From: Chryseobacterium sp. StRB126
GTDB lineage: Bacteria > Bacteroidota > Bacteroidia > Flavobacteriales > Weeksellaceae
Length of the DNA stretch: 64,000 nucleotides
Assembly (NCBI RefSeq): GCF_000829375.1
Contig: NZ_AP014624.1
Span: 1 to 64,000 of the forward strand
Reading direction: 5' to 3'
The notes under the pieces are model-generated. The model saw only the letters and a list, made by a program, of their open reading frames with translations. It made no database searches and was not told the origin of the DNA. Positions 55,829 through 64,000 of this stretch are shown here, piece after piece (the stretch's first letter is position 1; the number at the start of each line of letters is the position of its first letter). The position numbers and the translations under genes are program-made.

Positions 55829-56899
55829 TTATAAATTTGAACTCTGAAACCCCGGCTCAGCAAAGGTTTGTGACTGTTTGTATAAAAGTGGTGTTGTATT
55901 CTTGATTTTTTTGAATGTTGAAAAGAAAGTGGATTTAGAATTAAATCCTACTTCATAACCAATCTCTTCAATCTTCAAATAGGAGCCATTTTCTATTTTT
56001 TCACAGGCTTCATTGATTCTGTACTCATTGATGTAAATGGAAAAGCTTTTTTCTAAATTATCATTCAGCAGTTGGGAAAGCTGATGAGCAGGCATATTCA
56101 TTCGGGAAGCAAGATCACTTAATTTAAGATTGGCATTTTTATAGAGTTCTTCAGTCACCATGAGTCTTTCTAATCTGGAAACAAAATTATCTGCCTGCTC
56201 TTCTGAAATCTTTTTATTAGAATACCTATTATTGGTTTCTTTTACAGCAACCTGATGATATTTTTTATTGAATAGAATTAAAAAGTTAGCATACAGAACA
56301 AATGAAAAAACCAGACTTCCCCCGGCACAATAAATCTGTACCCAACCCGTAGAAATCAGCTGATAGGTCAAAAAGATAATCACATTACTCGCCAGAACAG
56401 GAAAGACAAATTTGTTTTGGCTTTTATGATTCTGTTTAATAAAAATATAATACTGATAAACCGTAAGGAACACAAATGCAGACCAAACGGTATAGATAAA
56501 AGTACCAAAGTAGTGATCCCATGTAATGGGGAAGATCAGATATAATAAACCTACCATTCCTAGAATAAGGGTTAATATTCCAAACCATTTCTGACAGTTC
56601 TTCCAATCAAACTGATCTTGCTGAAAGGAAGATTTAATGTAATAATATAGAGCTGGCCCAGTAAAAAATAAGGCAGATAATCCTAAATGTGGAATAATTC
56701 TGGGCAGATCAGGATAAAAATAAATGCATACGGAAATCCCTACTCTTGTACTTAACATCAATAGAAGAAGTCCTAAGAAAAAATCCGGGAGATATTTCAA
56801 CTTTTTGATAAACAACAGATAAATTCCAAGCAAAAGCCCATTGAATGCTCCTACTGCACTGAAGAAAAATAGCATCTGTTCCCCAAAAGTCATTGTCAA
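55829..56899 (-). CDS. AraC-type regulator with membrane N-terminus
   Basis: The 356-residue protein has about seven predicted membrane helices (to ~205), followed by a linker and two helix-turn-helix motifs of the AraC type (LKLSDLASRMNMPAHQLSQLLN and IEEIGYEVGFNSKSTFFSTFKK). Membrane-bound AraC regulators of this kind are typical in Flavobacteriia and Bacteroidia, and they are thought to sense envelope or lipid signals. It is 79 bp upstream of the barrel gene on the same strand and may control it. Confidence 0.9.
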   Translation of the reverse strand: MTMTFGEQMLFFFSAVGAFNGLLLGIYLLFIKKLKYLPDFFLGLLLLMLSTRVGISVCIYFYPDLPRIIPHLGLSALFFTGPALYYYIKSSFQQDQFDWKNCQKWFGILTLILGMVGLLYLIFPITWDHYFGTFIYTVWSAFVFLTVYQYYIFIKQNHKSQNKFVFPVLASNVIIFLTYQLISTGWVQIYCAGGSLVFSFVLYANFLILFNKKYHQVAVKETNNRYSNKKISEEQADNFVSRLERLMVTEELYKNANLKLSDLASRMNMPAHQLSQLLNDNLEKSFSIYINEYRINEACEKIENGSYLKIEEIGYEVGFNSKSTFFSTFKKIKNTTPLLYKQSQTFAEPGFQSSNL

Positions 56900-57079
56900 C
56901 TAGTTTTTTATTTTTTTACGCAAATTACACTAATGATTGTTTCCATTGTACTAATATCAGATTAACTGTAACAGATTTCAGTCTGTTTAATCAACAAACT
57001 GGCTTTACCGAAACTTATTAATCTAACTAGAGTAAATGTAATAAATTATTGAATTCAATTTCAGTTCCAGTTGTATTTT

Positions 57080-57457
57080 CTATAAAAAAGTAGTAATTAA
57101 TATCTCTTTTCCTTCAGCGTATGTTTTCCCCCACTCACATAAGTTCCTTAGAATCGGAACCACATCTTTGCCTTTGTTTGTAAGTATATACTCAATTCCT
57201 GCTGGGATACTGCCAGGGATTTCCTTCTTTATAATAAGTTGATGAGTTTCCAGTTCTTTTAACTGTCTTCCCAGTACCTGTTCTGAAATATTCGTTAATT
57301 CTTTTTTCAATAAATGAAACCGGTTGTTCCCTTCTGATATAGAATAGATAATCTGAGATTTCCAACGTCCGCTGATGATGCTCACCGCAGAATTTAATTC
57401 GCATATCCCAAACAAAAACTCTTCATTTATGGCATTGGTTGAATTTTCCTTTCTCAT
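57080..57457 (-). CDS. HxlR-type winged-helix regulator
   Basis: The 125-residue protein has the HxlR/DUF24 winged-helix core: a Cys in the FGICELN segment (Cys19), ISGRWKSQIIYSI, FHLLKKEL, SEQVLGRQLKELETHQLI and YILTNKGKDVVPIL. Family members often sense aldehydes or oxidants through that Cys, as known for HypR/YodB-type proteins. It diverges from the secreted esterase gene with only 85 bp between start codons, so it may regulate that gene. Confidence 0.9.
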   Translation of the reverse strand: MRKENSTNAINEEFLFGICELNSAVSIISGRWKSQIIYSISEGNNRFHLLKKELTNISEQVLGRQLKELETHQLIIKKEIPGSIPAGIEYILTNKGKDVVPILRNLCEWGKTYAEGKEILITTFL

Positions 57458-57542
57458 AATTCAAAGATTTTACGACTCACAATTTTGTTAGTTATTGTAC
57501 CTCACAAAGGACTTACAGAAATTTACACTAAAATACAAAAAA

Positions 57543-58364
57543 ATGAGTATAAAGAATACAATACTGATAATCAGTATAATTACAAGCATTTCATTAGTAA
57601 AGGCCCAGGAAAAATGGGTTTTTAAATCTGAATTCCTTTCAAAATCCGATACGGTATTAATTTTTAAACCTAAAACCTATATGCCAAAGGAAAAATATCC
57701 TTTGGTGTATTTACTCCATGGATATAGTGAAAATTATCGACAATGGTCACAAACGACAGACCTTCAAAAGTTATCCGATCGATATAAAATGATTATTGTA
57801 TGTCCTGATGGTTTTGTGACATGGTATATTAACAGTCCTTATGATAAAGGTTCACAAGCTGAAGATTTCTTTTTTAAAGAGCTTGTTCCCAAGCTGCATA
57901 CCAAATTTAATATTGATGACAGAAATATCTTTATAAGCGGACTGAGTATGGGGGGCTATGGAGCCATACGCTATTTTCTGCTTCATCAGGAGTATTTTAA
58001 TACTGCTGGCAGTACAAGTGGTGCATTTTCTTTAGATATAAATATTCTTACAAAGGCAAGTTTATCATTCTTTCAAACTACAAGAATAATTAACGATCTA
58101 TCACGCTCATTAGGATCATCTTCAAAAGAATGGAATCAATATAGCATTTCAAGTCTTTTAAAAGCTTATAACAAAGGAAATCCTTTTCTAATAGATTGTG
58201 GGACTGATGATATACTTTATTCTTCTACACTCGAAGTTAAAAAACTGGCTAACAGTTTAAAAATCCCAATAACATTTATTTCTCAACCAGGAAATCATAA
58301 TACAGAATATTGGAAGAAATCTATTGAACATCATTTTATTTTTTTCAAAGAACATTTAAAATAA
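57543..58364 (+). CDS. Secreted esterase (esterase D/Fes-like fold)
   Basis: The 273-residue secreted alpha/beta hydrolase is of the PF00756 group, which includes esterase D, feruloyl esterases and enterochelin esterase-like proteins. It has a signal peptide (MSIKNTILII...VKAQ), an oxyanion strand LVYLLHGYSE, the nucleophile elbow GLSMGGYG and the C-terminal His in GNHNTEYW. I start at the Met in front of the signal peptide. An upstream in-frame Met at 57495 adds 16 basic residues. Its substrate and any link with the barrel and regulators nearby are unknown. Confidence 0.85.
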   Translation: MSIKNTILIISIITSISLVKAQEKWVFKSEFLSKSDTVLIFKPKTYMPKEKYPLVYLLHGYSENYRQWSQTTDLQKLSDRYKMIIVCPDGFVTWYINSPYDKGSQAEDFFFKELVPKLHTKFNIDDRNIFISGLSMGGYGAIRYFLLHQEYFNTAGSTSGAFSLDINILTKASLSFFQTTRIINDLSRSLGSSSKEWNQYSISSLLKAYNKGNPFLIDCGTDDILYSSTLEVKKLANSLKIPITFISQPGNHNTEYWKKSIEHHFIFFKEHLK

Positions 58365-58397
58365 AATTTTCAGCAGTCCTCCTATTTCATAATGAAA

Positions 58398-58425
58398 AAT
58401 CCCAAAGCAAGCTTTGGGATTCTTT
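58398..58425. terminator. Terminator between convergent esterase and gltA
   Basis: AATCCCAAAGC (58398-58408) pairs with GCTTTGGGATT (58411-58421) with a tiny loop. T-rich sequence follows on the plus strand, and a TTTTTC run follows on the minus strand. It can end either gene. Confidence 0.85.
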
Positions 58426-58442
58426 TATGGTATAAACAGATA

Positions 58443-59729
58443 TTATCTGCTTGCGATGTCGATGTAGTTTCTTTCCTGAGCACCTTGGTAAACCTGTCTT
58501 GGTCTTCCGATTGGGTCTCCTTTCAATCTCATTTCTTTCCACTGAGAGATCCACCCCGGTAGTCTTCCTAATGCAAACATTACGGTGAACATTTCTGTAG
58601 GAATTCCTAGTGCTCTGTAGATAATACCTGAATAGAAGTCTACGTTTGGATATAGTTTTCTTTCTACGAAGTACTCGTCTTCAAGAGCTACTCTTTCTAA
58701 CTGCATTGCAATATCTAGAGCTTTATCCTGGATACCTAATGCCTTAAGGATATCATCAGCAGCTTTCTTGATAATTTTCGCTCTTGGGTCGAAGTTTTTG
58801 TAAACTCTGTGTCCGAATCCCATTAGACGGAAGTTGTCCGTTTTATCTTTAGCTTTAGCAACATATTTAGATACATCACCACCATCTTTCTCGATAAGCT
58901 CAAGCATTTCGATTACAGCCTGGTTAGCTCCACCGTGAAGTGGTCCCCAAAGTGCAGATACCCCAGCAGAGATAGAAGCAAAAAGACCTGTGTGAGCAGA
59001 ACCTACCATTCTTACTGTAGAAGTAGAACAGTTTTGCTCGTGGTCAGCGTGAAGAATTAATAATTTATCTAAAGCATTTACAACTACCGGATCGATTTCG
59101 AAATCTGCGTTTGGTAATCTGAATGCCATTTTGTAGAAGTTCTCTACGTAGTTTAGGTTGTTATCACCGTGGTTTAATGGTAAACCTTGAGTTTTTCTGT
59201 AAGTCCAAGCACAAAGGTGAGAGAACTTAGCGATCATAAGCTCTGCAGCGTGATCCATTTCTTCTTTAGAGTTTACGTTAACCGCTTTTGGATTGAAAGC
59301 TGTTAAAGCAGACGTCATAGAAGATAGAACTCCCATAGGGTGAGCAGAACGAGGAAAAACATCAATGATTTTTTTCATTTCGTCTGCGATGAAGTTATAT
59401 TTTTTAATGTTGTTGTCGAAAGAAGTAAATTGATCCTGAGTAGGTAATTCTCCATGTAATAAAAGATACATTACTTCTGTGAAGTTAGATTTCTCAGCAA
59501 TTTGCTCAATTGGATAACCTCTGTAGAATAATTCTCCTTTATCTCCGTCTAAGTAAGTGATGTCGCTAATAGTAGCTCCTGTATTTTTGTAACCTAAATC
59601 CAGAGTGATTAAACCTGTCTGGTCTCTTAATTTTGAAATATCAATCCCTCTGTCTCCGATAGTACTATCCACGATTGGATATTCATATGAATTACCGTCG
59701 TAATTCAATATTACTTTGTTGTCTGACAT
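58443..59729 (-). CDS. gltA: Citrate synthase
   Basis: Citrate synthase condenses oxaloacetate and acetyl-CoA at the entry of the TCA cycle. The 428-residue type II-like protein has the active-site segments LILHADHEQNCSTS, GPLHGGANQAV and LMGFGHRVYKNFDPRA. The C-terminal PRQVYQGAQERNYIDI is as in hexameric-type enzymes. It lies next to eno, with a small inverted repeat between them. Confidence 0.96.
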   Translation of the reverse strand: MSDNKVILNYDGNSYEYPIVDSTIGDRGIDISKLRDQTGLITLDLGYKNTGATISDITYLDGDKGELFYRGYPIEQIAEKSNFTEVMYLLLHGELPTQDQFTSFDNNIKKYNFIADEMKKIIDVFPRSAHPMGVLSSMTSALTAFNPKAVNVNSKEEMDHAAELMIAKFSHLCAWTYRKTQGLPLNHGDNNLNYVENFYKMAFRLPNADFEIDPVVVNALDKLLILHADHEQNCSTSTVRMVGSAHTGLFASISAGVSALWGPLHGGANQAVIEMLELIEKDGGDVSKYVAKAKDKTDNFRLMGFGHRVYKNFDPRAKIIKKAADDILKALGIQDKALDIAMQLERVALEDEYFVERKLYPNVDFYSGIIYRALGIPTEMFTVMFALGRLPGWISQWKEMRLKGDPIGRPRQVYQGAQERNYIDIASR

Positions 59730-59770
59730 TATTTATTTATTTTTTTTAAATATACCACTTTCCATAAAAT

Positions 59771-59798
59771 ACGGCAAACAAAAATTATCGCTTGCCGT
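59771..59798 (-). terminator. Hairpin between eno and gltA
   Basis: ACGGCAA (59771-59777) pairs with TTGCCGT (59792-59798). On the minus strand it is followed by ATTTTATGG. The tail is weakly T-rich, so it may be a partial terminator or attenuator between the two genes. Confidence 0.5.
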
Positions 59799-59813
59799 TA
59801 TTTATAAATTCAA

Positions 59814-61109
<1,296 letters not shown>

Positions 61110-61127
61110 TTATTTTTTTAGTTTAGA

Positions 61128-61135
61128 CAAATTTA
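61128..61135 (-). promoter_or_regulatory. -7 box for eno
   Basis: On the minus strand TAAATTTG (61135-61128) fits TAnnTTTG 21 bp before the eno start, giving a short leader. No TTG at -33 was found. Confidence 0.4.
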
Positions 61136-61271
61136 ATCAAAATTTAACTTTTAGGGGTATTTCGGGGGATTTTTTTGAGATAAATCCAAGTTAAATTTTA
61201 GTTAATTTATATTATGATAAACTGGGGAATTTCTTTCTCTTAAATCAAAAAATTAATGAGTATGATTTACA

Positions 61272-61306
61272 CTAAAAAACTCCCCAGATCTTAGAATACT
61301 GGAGAG
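61272..61306 (-). terminator. Terminator of the pYEATS operon
   Basis: CTCCCCAG (61280-61287) pairs imperfectly with CTGGAGAG (61299-61306). On the minus strand GGGGAG is followed by TTTTTTAG. It lies about 30 bp after the last gene's stop codon. Confidence 0.6.
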
Positions 61307-61335
61307 CCATTTGTGTTTTACCTTTTTCACATCAT

Positions 61336-62373
61336 CTATCTGTTTCTAAAATCGTTCGGGAAATGTTTTAATTCTGCGATATCACATTCTAAATAGGTAG
61401 CTCCATTATCAACAATTGCTCCTACTGTAAAGGCGCCATACGAAACTACATCATAAGAAACTTCCGTTTTACCTTCTGCTTCAATTTTTATTAAAGATTT
61501 AGGAAATGAGTCATGTAGAAACAAATACAGGTATCCTTTCAGTTTATTTTCCTCGTGATCTGCTGTAACCCGAATAATCAAATCAAGAAAGCCTGGGATA
61601 TTTGAGTCTCGGTAACTAACAGAAAGCGTACGTCCATTCATGTGATCTCTTCCTCCAAACCTTCCTTTTTGAGGATCATCGGGATTTGTTATAGGGGGAA
61701 GCTTGGGTAAAATCATATCCGGAATTATTTTTCCATCAATGTTGGCCTCATCTGGCAGCGTTTCAAATTCTAATCTTTCATTTGCTATAATGTGTTGAAT
61801 TTTCTTTTCATCTTTTTTTGCGATTTCACCTTCCAGATTCTCTTTCTCATGCACAGCAACATTTTTAGCTTCTTCCACTTTATTAATATATTCCTGCGTC
61901 AGAAATTTATTAATTAACAGATCTATAAATCTCATTCCTGCCGCTGCAGCAAGCATACAATAAGCGATCCATAAAAGATAATCTCTTGCTGCAGATTCTG
62001 CATACAGTTTCTCACTTTGTTTTATAGGTTCCTTTTGATTAATAGTCGGATTGTTATTTTTTATGGTATCAATTTTTATTGTCTTTCCAGTACTGTCTAT
62101 TCTATTATACACATTGTACGAGTGAATGTCTGCCTTAGTTTTTTTAATCAAATTTTCAGCTGGAATCTGGATATTTTCAATGAGTTTACTATCTGCAATT
62201 TTTAAAAATAAAGGAACGATAAGAGTTGCTGCAATACCCAATAGTAAACATTCCAGAACAGGCCTTTTTTTCACTTGGGTTTCGGTTACTATATTGGCAT
62301 CCGAGCAGTAATTAACGATTCCTCCCAGAAGCCCGGTAACAAGCATGATCTTTAAAATATCGATTAAATACAT
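61336..62373 (-). CDS. Three-TM protein with C-terminal prokaryotic YEATS-like domain
   Basis: The 345-residue protein has three membrane helices (about 5-22, 42-60 and 132-152), a charged coiled-coil-like linker (about 160-205), and a C-terminal domain (about 238-345). The C-terminal domain reads GGRDHMNGRTLS, then strands to LFLHDSFPKSL, a YGAFTVGAIVDNG and the ending LECDIAELKHFPNDFRNR. That series matches what I know of pYEATS domains, which appear in bacterial conflict systems with peptidase or TPR-type partners. The topology places the YEATS part in the cytoplasm or periplasm depending on the N-terminus. It is the last gene of a three-gene unit. Confidence 0.7.
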   Translation of the reverse strand: MYLIDILKIMLVTGLLGGIVNYCSDANIVTETQVKKRPVLECLLLGIAATLIVPLFLKIADSKLIENIQIPAENLIKKTKADIHSYNVYNRIDSTGKTIKIDTIKNNNPTINQKEPIKQSEKLYAESAARDYLLWIAYCMLAAAAGMRFIDLLINKFLTQEYINKVEEAKNVAVHEKENLEGEIAKKDEKKIQHIIANERLEFETLPDEANIDGKIIPDMILPKLPPITNPDDPQKGRFGGRDHMNGRTLSVSYRDSNIPGFLDLIIRVTADHEENKLKGYLYLFLHDSFPKSLIKIEAEGKTEVSYDVVSYGAFTVGAIVDNGATYLECDIAELKHFPNDFRNR

Positions 62374-62394
62374 GGTTATTAGTTTTAGTTATAA

Positions 62395-63471
62395 TTATTC
62401 TGGTAAGGTATACCTAAACCTTAATTGTGATATAAAGTCGGATGAATTATTATTATAATTTTTTACTAGCCCCGCATTTAAATCAATCCAAAACCCATTT
62501 TTCAAGTTAACTTCTGCGCCACAGTTTAGAAGAAGGCTAATTTTTTCTCCTAAATATTTATTAGACTCAATTTGTTCTTCGACGAAAACCTTAATTCTAT
62601 TACTTCCAAAATAGTTCCTATTAGAAAAACTAAAAGAATTATAGTTCTTATCATGAAAATTATTTAATTGATAATTTACCCCTAATAATATCTGTGCAAA
62701 TTTTTTAATGGGTATAGCATAGGTCCCCCATAAAGAAAAGTTCCTAAATGAAACATTGGATAGCAAAGAGTCAGGAGATTTTCCAACATAAGCAACCGCA
62801 AAATCAAGTTTTTCTGCATTCCAGTTGTTATTTTTATACTGTTTTTTAAATTCATCTAGTCTTTTTTCAAAATCTTCCTCAGATTCAACTATATTTTTGT
62901 TAACATACTCATCCATTTCTTTAATCTGTTCATCATTCATATCAATTAAAATTAAATTTTTACTTTTAAGATATCTTTTTATTAAAAAGGATCGTCTTTC
63001 CGCATGAACCTTCGCCATATCAAGAAAGTTTTCTAAAGCACCAATATCAGTTCTTAAATCACCTTTATTAATAACTGTTATTCTATATCCAACTGAAATA
63101 TTCATGGTTTTCAGAGAATCCTTAAATGTTCCCAAAGAGAAGCGAGATGTTTTTAATGCATTATGCTTTCTAAACTCTCCTAATGTCATATCATTTGTTT
63201 TCATCAGTAGAATGGGACTGATCTCAAGACCAAAAGATGTTGGTATAATTAAATTTTTCCCATTGAAAAATTCTGAAGAAACAAAAGAAAAATCTTGTGC
63301 TATAGATGGTCTTAATATATTGCTCGGTTCTGTTCCTAATGCTTTAAAAGCAGGGATATCAGGTAATGCAAAATTTAATTTATAATTTTTGACTAATTCA
63401 CTATCTTCTGCAAACTGACTTAATGCAATCATTGGAAACAGCATAAAAATAAGTACAATTAAAGTTTTCAT
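62395..63471 (-). CDS. Secreted beta-rich protein, probable outer-membrane barrel
   Basis: The 358-residue protein has a signal peptide (cleaved after ALSQ), an N-terminal ~120 residues, a charged helical hairpin region (about 150-215, HAERRSFLIKRYLKSKN...EDFEKRLDEFKKQYK) and a C-terminal region of alternating aromatic strands (FRNFSLWGTYAIPIKKF, SQLRFRYTLPE), as seen in small outer-membrane barrels. I do not recognise a family. It overlaps the upstream gene by 4 bp and lies 21 bp before the pYEATS gene, so the three form one transcript. Confidence 0.75.
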   Translation of the reverse strand: MKTLIVLIFMLFPMIALSQFAEDSELVKNYKLNFALPDIPAFKALGTEPSNILRPSIAQDFSFVSSEFFNGKNLIIPTSFGLEISPILLMKTNDMTLGEFRKHNALKTSRFSLGTFKDSLKTMNISVGYRITVINKGDLRTDIGALENFLDMAKVHAERRSFLIKRYLKSKNLILIDMNDEQIKEMDEYVNKNIVESEEDFEKRLDEFKKQYKNNNWNAEKLDFAVAYVGKSPDSLLSNVSFRNFSLWGTYAIPIKKFAQILLGVNYQLNNFHDKNYNSFSFSNRNYFGSNRIKVFVEEQIESNKYLGEKISLLLNCGAEVNLKNGFWIDLNAGLVKNYNNNSSDFISQLRFRYTLPE

Positions 63472-63848
63472 GATGATACTAGTTTTACGATTGTTAAAAA
63501 GTTCTTATGTTCTTTCTTTAGTTTATCTGATATAATTGCCTCATCTACAAGTTTGTTATTTTGAAATATCTGTAAACTAATTTTAAAGTTCTTTTCTTCA
63601 TCTGTATCATCATCTATAGATACAACTGTAGTGTTAAGCATAAGCACTCTACCCAAATTCATTTTTGCAGAATTTGGAAGAACTCTGTTATCATCATGAG
63701 AATACACATTCGTACCCGAGTAACTAAAAATAACATTGTTACTTTTCTTTTCAAAAAGGTCTAAGTAATACCCTGCACCTACTACACCGGTAATTTTTAC
63801 ATTGACAGTTACATTTCCATCAGCTACAATTTTAATTTCTTTTTTCAT
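63468..63848 (-). CDS. Small beta-rich protein of unknown function
   Basis: The 126-residue protein has no signal peptide and no membrane helix. The sequence alternates hydrophobic strands and turns (VTVNVKITGVVGAGYYLDLFEKKS, VLMLNTTVVSIDDDTDE, FKISLQIFQNNKLVDE), suggesting an immunoglobulin-like or C2-like beta sandwich. I do not recognise a family. It is the first gene of the pYEATS-containing operon; the 4-bp ATGA-type overlap with the next gene indicates coupled translation. Confidence 0.7.
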   Translation of the reverse strand: MKKEIKIVADGNVTVNVKITGVVGAGYYLDLFEKKSNNVIFSYSGTNVYSHDDNRVLPNSAKMNLGRVLMLNTTVVSIDDDTDEEKNFKISLQIFQNNKLVDEAIISDKLKKEHKNFLTIVKLVSS

Positions 63849-63933
63849 GGCTGTAATTTTTAAAGTTTATACCTCAAAGTTCCTTCTAAAAAACACATCT
63901 GTCAATTACACAAAAGGGTGATTATACAAGCAA

Positions 63934-63960
63934 AACAGCACCATTAGAAATGGTGCTGTT
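63934..63960. terminator. Strong hairpin at the right edge
   Basis: AACAGCACCATT (63934-63945) pairs perfectly with AATGGTGCTGTT (63949-63960) with a 3-base loop. T-rich sequence follows on the minus strand and an A/T-rich tail follows on the plus strand. It probably ends a gene entering from beyond 64000. Confidence 0.6.
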
Positions 63961-64000
63961 TATAAAATTTATGATAATAACTAGAGTATTATTTCAAAAG

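Overview
The window is an AT-rich chromosomal segment from a member of the Bacteroidota, most likely Flavobacteriia and probably Chryseobacterium or a close relative (Weeksellaceae). This assignment rests on several gene-level signals: -7 promoter boxes of the TAnnTTTG type, an almost complete lack of Shine-Dalgarno sites, SusC/OMP_b-brl_3-type outer-membrane beta-barrel genes, a split MetH, a MoxR/DUF58/DUF4350/DUF4129 operon, an OmpA protein with thrombospondin type-3 repeats, and short double-glycine 'bacteriocin-like' peptides. No rRNA, tRNA, CRISPR, transposase or integrase was seen. Genus-level assignment is inference from memory of related genomes.

Layout. 1-660 is a gene-free, repeat-rich stretch. 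661-4690 holds cysS, a DinB-like gene with folE, and a GNAT-like gene. 4967-14710 is a methionine and one-carbon block on the minus strand: metX (behind a SAM-I riboswitch), an ACT-homoserine dehydrogenase, a MetZ-type sulfhydrylase, the N-terminal half of methionine synthase, a fatty acid desaturase, the C-terminal part of methionine synthase, and metF. 15067-17682 is a GH63-like glucosidase. 17870-25462 is the MoxR-DUF58-DUF4350-DUF4129-membrane protein-SpoIIM operon, with a divergent RDD gene and an OsmC gene at its end. 25584-36189 is mostly housekeeping: a GNAT, a glycosyltransferase/phosphoesterase pair, YebC, OmpA, SmpB, an ABC-F ATPase, an M48 protease, RecJ, NadD and DUF3817. 36430-41949 has two tandem paralogous outer-membrane barrels and a lipoprotein esterase.

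42018-52630 is the most unusual operonic region. SpeD (SAM decarboxylase), a zinc-ribbon DUF4178 protein, a 63-residue membrane protein, DUF350, a membrane-fused spermidine-synthase-like enzyme, an export-signal-bearing FAD amine-oxidase-like protein and a histidine-rich polytopic membrane protein lie head to tail, with overlaps or very short gaps. Two arginine-deiminase-superfamily enzymes sit just upstream. Together they look like an envelope-associated aminopropyl/polyamine modification system.

52922-53539 contains two small genes, each encoding a six-cysteine peptide behind a double-glycine leader. They lie in a ~450-bp tandem duplication that preserves the promoter and an inverted repeat exactly 40 nt before each start codon. 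They converge on a TonB-dependent-receptor-like barrel, followed by a membrane AraC regulator, an HxlR regulator and a secreted esterase.

58443-61106 returns to central metabolism (gltA, eno). 61336-63848 is a three-gene accessory operon whose last gene encodes a three-TM protein ending in a probable prokaryotic YEATS (pYEATS) domain, a module linked to bacterial conflict systems. Strongest leads: the peptide pair, the SpeD/SpeE/DUF350/DUF4178 operon, the pYEATS operon, an ABC-F ATPase with one intact and one dead composite ATP site, and the split MetH wrapped around a desaturase.
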